This document shows, one piece after another, positions 1 to 6,581 of a stretch of DNA of 12,864 nt. The stretch is from Chloroflexaceae bacterium UBA1466. Its GTDB lineage: Bacteria > Chloroflexota > Chloroflexia > Chloroflexales > Chloroflexaceae. Below the pieces are notes generated by a model. The model did not search any database. It was not told where the DNA came from and saw only the letters and a program-made list of their open reading frames with translations. Position numbers and translations under genes: made by a program. Every line of letters begins with the position of its first letter. Position 1 is the first letter of the stretch. The DNA is taken from contig DCSM01000123.1 of the NCBI GenBank assembly GCA_002325605.1, forward strand, positions 3,058 to 15,921, read 5' to 3'.

Positions 1-2
1 GT

Positions 3-185
3 CGCCCAGAAGGCCGCTCCGAGCGGGAGCGAAGCGCCCCTCTGAGCCAAACCTTACCTGCTTTGCTCTTTGACGTTTGGTTTCTCGCTTGCCTGATCAC
101 CTTTGTCAAATTCATTGAAGGTCTCTTTAGCTGGGGAAATAAAAAGCCTTCCCCCAACTTGCCTCCCGATGGAGCCGTAACCTAA
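3..185 (+). CDS. C-terminal fragment of an unidentified membrane protein (cut by window edge)
   Basis: An open frame enters from the left edge and runs 60 codons to a TAA at 183-185. It starts with a charged stretch (about residues 1-13, rich in Arg and Glu). A hydrophobic segment follows, about residues 19-44, containing LLFDVWFLACLITFVKFIEG, which could be a transmembrane helix. It ends in a polar Pro/Asn/Lys tail. A rho-independent terminator follows 37 nt after the stop, which supports this as a genuine gene end. The other two plus frames are broken by stops at 43-45 and 71-73. The family cannot be named from this tail. A membrane-anchored glycosyltransferase would fit the next gene, but that is only a guess from context. 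I see no coding alternative on the minus strand. Confidence 0.5.
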   Translation, partial: RPEGRSERERSAPLSQTLPALLFDVWFLACLITFVKFIEGLFSWGNKKPSPNLPPDGAVT

Positions 186-218
186 CCAAGCGAAAAAGAC
201 CGTCCTCTTCTTCCTCCT

Positions 219-250
219 AAGCCCCGCTGTAACTGGCGGGGTTTTTGTTT
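219..250 (+). terminator. Rho-independent terminator after the upstream gene
   Basis: A stem of ccccgc (222-227) pairs with gcgggg (236-241) around an 8-nt loop. It can be extended by flanking A/T pairs (219-220 with 243-244) and is followed by a T-rich run (242-250). It closes the gene ending at 185 and isolates the downstream glycosyltransferase, whose promoter starts in the T-run. Confidence 0.85.
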
Positions 251-277
251 TGCAAAGCGTTCAAAATATGCTACTCT
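250..277 (+). promoter_or_regulatory. Likely sigma-70 type promoter of the GT-C gene
   Basis: TTGCAA (250-255) is separated by 16 nt from TACTCT (272-277), which is preceded by TGC (269-271) as an extended -10. A start of transcription near 284 would leave a leader of about 34 nt before the TTG start at 318. The -10 hexamer is weak. The TGC extension matches the style of the better promoters elsewhere in the window. Confidence 0.4.
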
Positions 278-317
278 ATGAGAAGTATAGTTTTTTGAAA
301 AGAAGGGGCTTTAAGTT

Positions 318-2126
318 TTGCCAAAAGGGAACCAAAAAAAGGGCTGGCTCTTCGGCTTATTTCTCTTCCTCGCGCTGCTTTACAATTGTGTTGTCCCTTT
401 GGGGGAAGGCCCTGATGAGGCGGGGCATTTTGCTTATCTGCTTTTCCTGGCCAAAGAAGGTCGACTTCCCCTTCAAAGTAGTACAGCTTCAGACGTACCA
501 GGGGAAGGTCATCAACCCCCTTTAGCTTACTTGCTCTTAATGCCAACCGTAAAGTGGCTTCCCCGCAGTGAGCAGCAAGTTTCTTTGCGAGCTAACCCGC
601 ACTTTGTTTGGCAAGGGGGGAAAGAAGGGTCAGCCTTTCTGCGCTCCAGCCGTGAATATTGGCCCTGGGAAGGTTATACCTTGGCTTGGCATTTGGCTAG
701 ATTTTGCACAACGCTCTTGGGTTTGCTAACCTTAATTGGGTTGTGGGGGATTGCCAAACGATTCTTCGGGGATGAAAATAGAGCCTTCTTAACGGTCAGT
801 TTAATTGCTTTTCAGCCTCAATTTATCTTCACGATGGCTCTCGTTACGAATGATGCTCTTTTAAGCACACTGAGTACAATTCTTTTCGGGCTTTGTCTCG
901 CTGGCGAAAAAGAGAAAATTACAACCTATCATTATTTTCGCTGGGCGATTAGCTTAGGAATAGTTTTTGGGCTGGCCCTACTGACCAAACAAAGTGCTTT
1001 TCTCCTTGGGCCTCTTGTATTTTGGAGTATTTGGCACAGAGAAAAAAACCCTTGGCGAGCGAAGCTGCTGGCGACACTTTGCTGGCTAGGGATGACCCTT
1101 CTGTTGGCGGGTTGGTGGTATCTGCGAAATTGGCAACTCTATGGCGACCCTTTAGGCTTGGCGACCTTTCAAGCGACCTTCAAAACGCAACCTTTTGCTT
1201 GGGCTAGTTTGACCGCCTGGCAAGAAGCCCTTACGCAACTTCACTCTTCCTTTTGGGCCCAATTTGGTTGGCTAAGTTTGCCTGTGCCACCAGAAGTAAG
1301 CACCTTCTATACCACGCTTGAGATCGGGGCCTTGTTTGGCTTGCTGAAGTATCTCCCGCGCTTGCGGAAGGGAGAAAATCTTAAAGGATGCAAGTTCTTT
1401 CCCCTCTTACTTCTCCCCCTTCTTAATTTCCTTTGGCTTCTCAGCTTCGTCCAAACTGCGGGGCTGGTCGCTTGGCAAGGCCGTTTCCTCTTTCCTGCTT
1501 TGCCAGCCCTTGCCCTTCTTTTAGCTGCTGGGTTGTGGAAGCTTATTCCCGCAACCTTCATGCGCCAGAAGGTTCTCAACCTTCTTCTAACTCTCCACTT
1601 TGGTCTCGCAACCCTTTTGCCCTTTACAACCATTGCGCCCGCTTATGTTTGGCATACTTTACCCCCTACGAAGGCTCAAACCCAGCTAAGGCAACCGATC
1701 TATGCTCGTTTCGCTCAGGCTTGGGAAAAGGGAGCCGAACTTAGGGGTTGGAAAGCTCAGGGGGATTTTACTTCAGGCCAAACCATTACGCTGACCCTTA
1801 CTTGGCACGTCCTGGAGCAAATGCCTCAAAATTGGATGGTTTTTGTCCACCTTCTGGATTCCAAAGGGCAGATCATCGCCCAACAAAACAGCTTTCCCCA
1901 AGCTGGTACTTTCCCGACAACGCTTTGGGCCCCTGGCGATTGGCTGGAAGATTCGCATTCCCTTCTGCTTCCACCGACCTTACCGTCTGGCCCCTTTACC
2001 TTGCAAGTTGGGCTTTATCGCCCTCGGCAGCAGAACCCTACACAAGGGAAAAGACAAAAGGTCTGGGATGAGCAAAATAAGCGCTTGAAGGATGATGTAG
2101 TAACTTTGGGCCCTTTCCCAAACTGA
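318..2126 (+). CDS. Membrane GT-C fold glycosyltransferase (DUF2142 / GT39-PMT-like), 602 aa
   Basis: This is probably an inner-membrane enzyme moving a sugar from a polyprenyl-phosphate donor to an extracytoplasmic acceptor, as GT39/DUF2142-like proteins do. Residues about 10-28 form the first membrane helix. The next loop holds the acidic pair D33-E34 in GPDEAGHFAY, the position of the catalytic Asp in GT-C enzymes. VTNDALLS (176-183) and WQGRFLFPALPAL (386-398) are further family-type motifs, and hydrophobic helices continue to about 437. Residues about 475-602 are soluble and beta-rich, ending in DEQNKRLKDDVVTLGPF, a tail I associate with Chloroflexota members of this group. The start is TTG. 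AGAAGGGG (301-308) lies 9 nt upstream as ribosome binding site, and no in-frame ATG occurs before residue 75. The gene converges with the ydcF-like gene, 12 bp between stops, with no clear terminator between them. Acceptor and donor cannot be told. Confidence 0.85.
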   Translation: MPKGNQKKGWLFGLFLFLALLYNCVVPLGEGPDEAGHFAYLLFLAKEGRLPLQSSTASDVPGEGHQPPLAYLLLMPTVKWLPRSEQQVSLRANPHFVWQGGKEGSAFLRSSREYWPWEGYTLAWHLARFCTTLLGLLTLIGLWGIAKRFFGDENRAFLTVSLIAFQPQFIFTMALVTNDALLSTLSTILFGLCLAGEKEKITTYHYFRWAISLGIVFGLALLTKQSAFLLGPLVFWSIWHREKNPWRAKLLATLCWLGMTLLLAGWWYLRNWQLYGDPLGLATFQATFKTQPFAWASLTAWQEALTQLHSSFWAQFGWLSLPVPPEVSTFYTTLEIGALFGLLKYLPRLRKGENLKGCKFFPLLLLPLLNFLWLLSFVQTAGLVAWQGRFLFPALPALALLLAAGLWKLIPATFMRQKVLNLLLTLHFGLATLLPFTTIAPAYVWHTLPPTKAQTQLRQPIYARFAQAWEKGAELRGWKAQGDFTSGQTITLTLTWHVLEQMPQNWMVFVHLLDSKGQIIAQQNSFPQAGTFPTTLWAPGDWLEDSHSLLLPPTLPSGPFTLQVGLYRPRQQNPTQGKRQKVWDEQNKRLKDDVVTLGPFPN

Positions 2127-2138
2127 CTAATGGCCCCT

Positions 2139-2798
2139 TCATTGCCCACAATTCCAGGGATTTAAGCCATAGGTCTGCCAATAGAAACCCATTTTGACAA
2201 ATTCATTGAAGGTCGCAATTAGACCTTGCTCATTTTGCCACCAATTGTCGGGCCCATAGCTTCTGGTGGGAACCGCGACGAAGGTAAATTGGATCCCTTC
2301 CTTGTCAAGGTGATGGTGCATGATACAAGCAGCCCGTCGGCTATGATACCAACTGCTGAGGATCAGAAGCTTCTTCATGTTGCGTTGCTTGGCAAAGGTT
2401 GTAATCTGCTCTGCATCTTCCCACGTACTCTCCGTTTTAAGGAGATGCGTTCTGGTGGCGGGAACTCCCTGCTCAAAAGCAAGCCTTTGGGCAAAGGTAG
2501 CATCATTGAAGGATCGTAGCTCAGGTGAAGGGACATTGCCCGTATACCAAAGTTCGGGAGCCAGACCTTGCTTATAGAATTCAATCCCTGGCATTAGCCG
2601 CTCTGGCCCTCCCCCCGCTAAAACAACAATTGCTTCGGCGGGAACAGGGGCTGAAGTTTGAATTAACCAATGCCCAATGGCAGGCAACCAAAGTTTGGAA
2701 GTAAGGAAGAGAAGAAGAAGAAGCAGGAGAAAAAAACCATTAAGAGCTAAACTAAGTTGCCCAAAAAAGCAAAGGGAGGGAAAAGATCGGGTTTTCAA
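2139..2798 (-). CDS. YdcF/SanA/ElyC-like DUF218 protein, 219 aa
   Basis: A single N-terminal membrane anchor (about residues 18-34, Leu-rich) precedes a DUF218 domain. Motifs seen are AIVVLAGGGPERL (56-68), the WYTGN strand (84-88), ESTWEDA (123-129), LLILSSWYHSRRA (144-156) and a final E199-x2-K202 helix with GFYW. DUF218 members such as E. coli ElyC and SanA act in cell-envelope integrity and undecaprenyl-linked sugar metabolism; YdcF binds S-adenosylmethionine in vitro. The role here is inferred as envelope-related. The start is TTG. It is supported by AAAGGAT (2815-2809) 10 nt upstream, which overlaps the TAA of the preceding CPBP gene and suggests translational coupling. It is the last gene of the four-gene minus-strand cluster. 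Confidence 0.88.
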   Translation of the reverse strand: MKTRSFPSLCFFGQLSLALNGFFLLLLLLLFLTSKLWLPAIGHWLIQTSAPVPAEAIVVLAGGGPERLMPGIEFYKQGLAPELWYTGNVPSPELRSFNDATFAQRLAFEQGVPATRTHLLKTESTWEDAEQITTFAKQRNMKKLLILSSWYHSRRAACIMHHHLDKEGIQFTFVAVPTRSYGPDNWWQNEQGLIATFNEFVKMGFYWQTYGLNPWNCGQ

Positions 2799-2808
2799 AG
2801 TTTCTGTA

Positions 2809-2816
2809 ATCCTTTA
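2809..2816 (-). promoter_or_regulatory. Ribosome binding site overlapping the upstream stop codon
   Basis: On the minus strand TAAAGGAT merges the TAA stop of the CPBP gene with an AAAGGA Shine-Dalgarno, 10 nt before the TTG of the YdcF-like gene. This site selects the TTG start and points to stop-start coupling of the two genes. Confidence 0.6.
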
Positions 2817-4013
2817 GGGTTGAAAGAGACTTCCCAACACCAGCAAAGCATCGTAAACTCCATGGATAATAGCGCAGGTCGTCGTATTGGTATGAAGCCG
2901 AATGATCCCCAGCAACATTCCCAAAAAAAAGACACTGAGAAGCGCATCTCCTCCATATTGATAAGCATGAACCGCCGTGAAAGCCAAATTAGAGAGCAGA
3001 AGGCCCAAGCGCGGTTGAAGGAGGCCCCGTACTGCAAGCTCTTCCCCCAACCCCGCCGTCACGCCGATCACTAAGGCCCCCAAAGGGTTGAAAATCCCCT
3101 TCAGAAGTTGCTCAAAGGTCTTAGTATCTGTTTCTTGCCACCCCAACCCGCGCCAGAGCCAACTAATACCTTCCCCCGCCAGAAGCATGGTAAGGACCAG
3201 AAAAAGCGCGGCCCCTAAAGCAAAGAGAACTTGCTTCTGCGTCGGGCGAACTAAGCCTAGTCTCTGAAGAGCAGGGCCCAACCGTCGACGCAAAGGCCAG
3301 CCAGCCCCTAGTAAGCCTAAAGGGATCATCCAAACTAAGCCATAGATCAGGTCGAGGCTTTGACCCAATGCTGAACGCTTATTTAGCTCTGCTTCAGAAA
3401 TTAGCCCCTTTGCAATCGCTGTCAGGAGCGGAGGTTGCCCTTGAAGGAAGACAAGTTGGGCATAAGCACTGAAGGTAATGAAGAGGACAAGCCAAAGGGC
3501 CAGCGTATGGGTAAAGTTCTTCGCGTCAAGGGGCAGCCAAGGAGCTAACCTTTCCCGTACTTCAGGGAGTAAGACAAGGGAAGAAAGAGCAAGGAGCAGA
3601 AGTAACAAACCAAACAGGAAGATCATGCGCGGTGTAACTACTTCATAAACTGAACCTGAACTGGCCATCAAGCCCAGCCCCGCAAAAAGCATCGTAAAGA
3701 GCAAAATGCTCCCTTGAAGCATAAAAGCATAGAGGTAGCCAACCATTCGCGCCCAGCTATGGCGCATCCCTATCGCCCCAAGAAGAAGCAGGGGAATAAA
3801 GGGAAGATATTGCAACCCTACACCAACAAAGCTTCCTACTTCACCGCCCAGCGTCAACCCAGCACTCACAAGGAGCAGCAGAGCCAGGAAGATCCCTCCG
3901 ACTACAAAGTAGCTATGACGGAGAGTTTCTGGAGAGGATACTTCATCTACTTCATCAAAAAAGGGAAGCATAAGAGGGTTTTCTATCTTCGCCATTGGTT
4001 CGGGTTCGGGCAA
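2814..4013 (-). CDS. CPBP family intramembrane metal-type/glutamic protease (CAAX/Abi-like), 399 aa
   Basis: This is a multi-pass membrane protein with hydrophobic segments at about 36-55, 66-82, 92-117, 130-150, 169-190, 222-238, 262-280, 310-323, 334-350 and 358-372. The C-terminal half carries the CPBP signature. EE at 324-325 and R329 sit in GLGEELAVRG, H349 in NLAFTAVHA, and H384 in AIIHGVYDALL. The last motif, usually H-x3-N, has D388 in place of Asn. The family includes Rce1-type CAAX proteases and bacteriocin-immunity Abi proteins. The substrate here is unknown. The longest frame starts at TTG 4013, inside a palindrome (4011-4028) that also holds an in-frame TAG just upstream. ATG at 3995 (residue 7, MAKIENPL) is an equally plausible start; neither has a good Shine-Dalgarno. 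It lies 47 nt after the GT9 gene, in the same direction. Confidence 0.9.
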   Translation of the reverse strand: MPEPEPMAKIENPLMLPFFDEVDEVSSPETLRHSYFVVGGIFLALLLLVSAGLTLGGEVGSFVGVGLQYLPFIPLLLLGAIGMRHSWARMVGYLYAFMLQGSILLFTMLFAGLGLMASSGSVYEVVTPRMIFLFGLLLLLLALSSLVLLPEVRERLAPWLPLDAKNFTHTLALWLVLFITFSAYAQLVFLQGQPPLLTAIAKGLISEAELNKRSALGQSLDLIYGLVWMIPLGLLGAGWPLRRRLGPALQRLGLVRPTQKQVLFALGAALFLVLTMLLAGEGISWLWRGLGWQETDTKTFEQLLKGIFNPLGALVIGVTAGLGEELAVRGLLQPRLGLLLSNLAFTAVHAYQYGGDALLSVFFLGMLLGIIRLHTNTTTCAIIHGVYDALLVLGSLFQP

Positions 4014-4028
4014 CGGCTAAAGCCGTTG
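4011..4028. repeat. Perfect 18-bp palindrome at the start of the CPBP gene
   Basis: CAACGGCT-AA-AGCCGTTG has two perfect 8-bp arms around AA. It sits between the GT9 stop (4061) and the CPBP coding region, and contains the in-frame TAG and the TTG start candidate. No T-run follows on the minus strand, so it is not an ordinary terminator. The CGGCTAAAGCCG core resembles dispersed palindromic repeats seen in several phyla (recollection, not checked). Confidence 0.6.
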
Positions 4029-4060
4029 ATTCCAATCCGAGGGTGGGGTTTCAGTGTAGG

Positions 4061-5179
4061 CTAAATTAGCTCAGAAAGAACTTGGAGGACATCTTCTGGT
4101 TGAAGGGCTTGCATACATTCAACGGGATTAGTGCCACGAGGACAGGAAAGAAAATGCCCACACGGGCTACATTCGAGCGCGGACTGGATTACACGGTGGC
4201 GGGAAGGGTCGCCCCAAGGCCCAAACCTTTTCGCATCGCTGGGGCCAAAGAGGTGGATACTTGGGGTCCCTTGGCTCACGGCCAAATGCAAGGGGCCGCT
4301 ATCAACCCCTAAGACTAAAGAAGCTTGCTTCTGGAGCGCGGCTAACTGCCCAACGCTTGTCGCCCCGATCAAGGTCAAGGGGGAAGGGGAAAGGGCGAGA
4401 GCAAGCGCTTCTACAAGGTGCTGTTCATTTGTCCCTCCCGTCAAGAGAAGCCTAACCTTTGGCCGCCGCGCTAAATTCTGCGCTACCTTTATCCAATACG
4501 GAGGCAGCCACAACTTCGTCGGGCCTCCCGTGCCAGGATGCAAGATCACTAACCGCTCCCCTGGCTGAAGGTGTTGCTTTACCCACCTTCTAGCCCAAGT
4601 AACTTCCCCTTCTGTCGGCTTAAAGACCAAAGGGGAACGTTGGAAAGCAAACGCACTTGGCTCCACCAACGCTAAAGCTTGCACCGTAACGTGCTGCGTC
4701 GGCTCCCAGGGCAAAGGGTCAGTCAAAAAGGGTTTGCATTCGGGAACGGCATAACCTACGCGGTGGGGAATTGCCGCTAACATGGTCAGCGCTGCGCCCC
4801 ACCAATGGTCATCGCGCAGCAGGAAAGCTTGGTCAAAATGGCCTGCCCGCAGAAGTTGCGCTGCTGACCAAAGCATCCCATAAGGTTGCCAAAAATTCTG
4901 CTTCTTTGCTTCTCGCGCAAAGCCAGGGAAAGGGAAGGTCAGAAGGGTATCAAGGTCGGGGTTGTTAGCTAAAATTGCCGCCGCCCACGGCCCGACCAAC
5001 CCACCAATGAACGCCTGGGGGCGAAGCTGGCGTAAACGGTGGAGCGCAGGCGTACTAAGCAGCACGTCGCCCAGATGGTCGGGCTTGATGACCAAAATCC
5101 GTTGGGGCGAAGCCGAGGCTGGAAAATGAAGCAGGCTCCGCCCCAGCCCAGCCCCGATTTGCAGCAACTTTAAGCGCAT
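4061..5179 (-). CDS. Glycosyltransferase family 9 (heptosyltransferase-like), 372 aa
   Basis: Predicted cytoplasmic GT-B enzyme transferring a sugar from a nucleotide donor onto an envelope glycan. The N-terminal Rossmann half opens with ILVIKPDHLGDVLLSTPAL (28-46), the GT9 start motif, where D38 is the usual conserved Asp. The C-terminal half has LVILHPGTGGPTKLW (210-224), a LLLTGG strand (245-249 region), LVLGVDSGPLHLA (288-300) and IHLFGPSDAKRFGPW (308-322). A four-Cys group follows (C337, C340, C346, C355), with ECSPCG and CPRGT, common near the end of GT9 proteins. Its length is normal for the family. The ATG shares one base with the TGA of the CpXC gene, so the two are probably coupled. 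A true LPS heptose pathway is not shown here. In a Chloroflexota host the acceptor may be a surface polysaccharide or glycolipid. Confidence 0.93.
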   Translation of the reverse strand: MRLKLLQIGAGLGRSLLHFPASASPQRILVIKPDHLGDVLLSTPALHRLRQLRPQAFIGGLVGPWAAAILANNPDLDTLLTFPFPGFAREAKKQNFWQPYGMLWSAAQLLRAGHFDQAFLLRDDHWWGAALTMLAAIPHRVGYAVPECKPFLTDPLPWEPTQHVTVQALALVEPSAFAFQRSPLVFKPTEGEVTWARRWVKQHLQPGERLVILHPGTGGPTKLWLPPYWIKVAQNLARRPKVRLLLTGGTNEQHLVEALALALSPSPLTLIGATSVGQLAALQKQASLVLGVDSGPLHLAVSQGTPSIHLFGPSDAKRFGPWGDPSRHRVIQSALECSPCGHFLSCPRGTNPVECMQALQPEDVLQVLSELI

Positions 5180-6489
5180 CAGAACAAAAGCGCCCCAGCT
5201 TCGCGGGCTAATTGCCGTAGACGCTCGGCATCAGGCTTGAAACCATATTTTTCACGCTCATCTGCCATCTCATTCAGTTTTTTGACAAATTCAGGATTGA
5301 CCAAAGCAGCATTTTGCCGCAGCAAGGTTGTGCTTTCTTGAGTTGTTTCGCTCATCATCAACTGATTGATCAGTCTTTCAGCAGGTGGTAATTGCTCTTG
5401 AATTATCTGAATCGCTAAATGGCTAAGATTTTCCAGCTTCCTGACTGTTTCTGGCTGCTTTGTACGCTGGGCTTCAGCGATATTAGCCGAAAGCAAGACC
5501 ATAAAAGCCTCATTAAGGCGGGGGCCCAGAGATTGCAAAGCCTCGCGCTCATCGGGGGCCGTCAGAACTTCTCGCAAAGCAGCGGCTCCCGCCTCAAAAA
5601 GCTCCTGCGCCTCTTTGTCCATTCGCTCCACGATTTCCAGAATTTCATCCCGCCGCTCAGTAAGCCGCGTCGCTTCGGCAACCTCGCCCGCCTGATTTAA
5701 GGCTTCAATCTTAGCGGTCCAGGCTTGAAAGAACCCATAATCATACTCGATCTCGGCGCGAGAATTGGCGATGACATCCTCTAATTCCTCCTCCGAAGCT
5801 TCCGCCAATTGCTCAATGAATTTGGCTAAATTGGAACCTTCGCCCTGTTGCCCAAACCCTGTTACTTCGATGAGCTTATTATGCAGCAAGGAAAGTAATT
5901 GCACCGAATCTTGCCGTCCCTCATCTTCTGCCGCATCAATGAAGGCTTGCAAAGTTGCAAAAAACTCATAATCTAGGGCATCAATGACTTGTTCAACTAG
6001 AGATTGAAATTGTTGCTCATTGTCTAAGGCCGAAGCTAATTGGCTAATCAGGTCAACCCGCTTGCGTTGCTGTTCCAAAACCTCACGCGGGACACCATCG
6101 GCTTCCCAAATTGCATCAATCAGGGAGGTCAAACTCATAAACCGTCGAGGAGTCAGAAGATAACCGCGTGGAGCATTAGGGGGTAGGCTAGGAATCAGAT
6201 AATTATTGGTTGCTTCGCCAATAAATAGCTCTTGCTCTTGAGGTTTGAGGTCGGCGGGGAGATAGGTGAAGAGAACTTGCTTTTGAGCATCATGATAGAT
6301 GAGGGGAGCGCCAATCATGCCAGCTGTGCCACACTGCGTACACGCCGCCAGATTGAGTTGGCCAGCCAAGAGCGCCTGTTTCAATTCTGGCTGCTGTCCC
6401 ACATCTACGAGACTATAGATTGGGGTGCGAAAAACATTGCCACAGTTGGGGCAGGTGATTTGAGCGACTTGCGGGGGAATCGGGGGCAT
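5179..6489 (-). CDS. CpXC domain protein, 436 aa, function unknown
   Basis: The N-terminal CpXC domain carries two CxxC pairs, C13-P-N-C16 and C50-T-Q-C53, separated by VDVGQQPELKQALLAGQLNL. These presumably hold one zinc ion. A conserved-looking segment follows: PLIYHDAQKQVLFTYLP (62-78) and PRGYLLTPRRFMSLTSLID (107-125). Residues about 130-436 are almost entirely helical and acidic, probably coiled coil or a helical bundle. There is no signal peptide and no membrane segment. ATG at 6489 has AAAGGA (6506-6501) 11 nt upstream and a promoter at 6551-6543. It is the first gene of a cluster with GT9, CPBP and YdcF-like genes. The family has no known biochemical role. This architecture is familiar from Chloroflexota genomes and is my best phylum pointer. 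Confidence 0.9.
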   Translation of the reverse strand: MPPIPPQVAQITCPNCGNVFRTPIYSLVDVGQQPELKQALLAGQLNLAACTQCGTAGMIGAPLIYHDAQKQVLFTYLPADLKPQEQELFIGEATNNYLIPSLPPNAPRGYLLTPRRFMSLTSLIDAIWEADGVPREVLEQQRKRVDLISQLASALDNEQQFQSLVEQVIDALDYEFFATLQAFIDAAEDEGRQDSVQLLSLLHNKLIEVTGFGQQGEGSNLAKFIEQLAEASEEELEDVIANSRAEIEYDYGFFQAWTAKIEALNQAGEVAEATRLTERRDEILEIVERMDKEAQELFEAGAAALREVLTAPDEREALQSLGPRLNEAFMVLLSANIAEAQRTKQPETVRKLENLSHLAIQIIQEQLPPAERLINQLMMSETTQESTTLLRQNAALVNPEFVKKLNEMADEREKYGFKPDAERLRQLAREAGALLF

Positions 6490-6542
6490 GAATGTGACGT
6501 TCCTTTCTGCACAATGAAGTTAGTTAAAATTTTTCAGACCTC

Positions 6543-6551
6543 ATTATAACA
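6543..6551 (-). promoter_or_regulatory. Extended -10 promoter of the CpXC-GT9-CPBP-YdcF cluster
   Basis: Read on the minus strand, TGT (6551-6549) is followed by TATAAT (6548-6543), a consensus -10 with TGN extension. It lies 54 nt upstream of the CpXC ATG and downstream of the dynamin-like gene stop. No good -35 is seen. Confidence 0.55.
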
Positions 6552-6581
6552 TGGTTGCCTGGGAAGCGAATCTGAAGTTTC

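Noticed and set aside
15..31. CGCTCC-GAGCG-GGAGCG hairpin near the left edge
   Set aside because: Explained by Arg/Glu codons of the open frame, and no other signal accompanies it.
1307..1633. Arg/Lys-rich minus-strand open frame inside the GT-C gene
   Set aside because: Shadow of a hydrophobic-coding strand. Composition is what the complement of Leu/Phe codons gives, with no ribosome binding site.
2105..2122. TTTGGG/CCCAAA inverted repeat at the end of the GT-C gene as terminator
   Set aside because: Short arms, lies inside coding sequence, and no T-run follows on either strand.
4131..4568. 145-codon plus-strand open frame inside the GT9 gene
   Set aside because: Antisense shadow with no domain features, while the minus frame has clear GT9 motifs.
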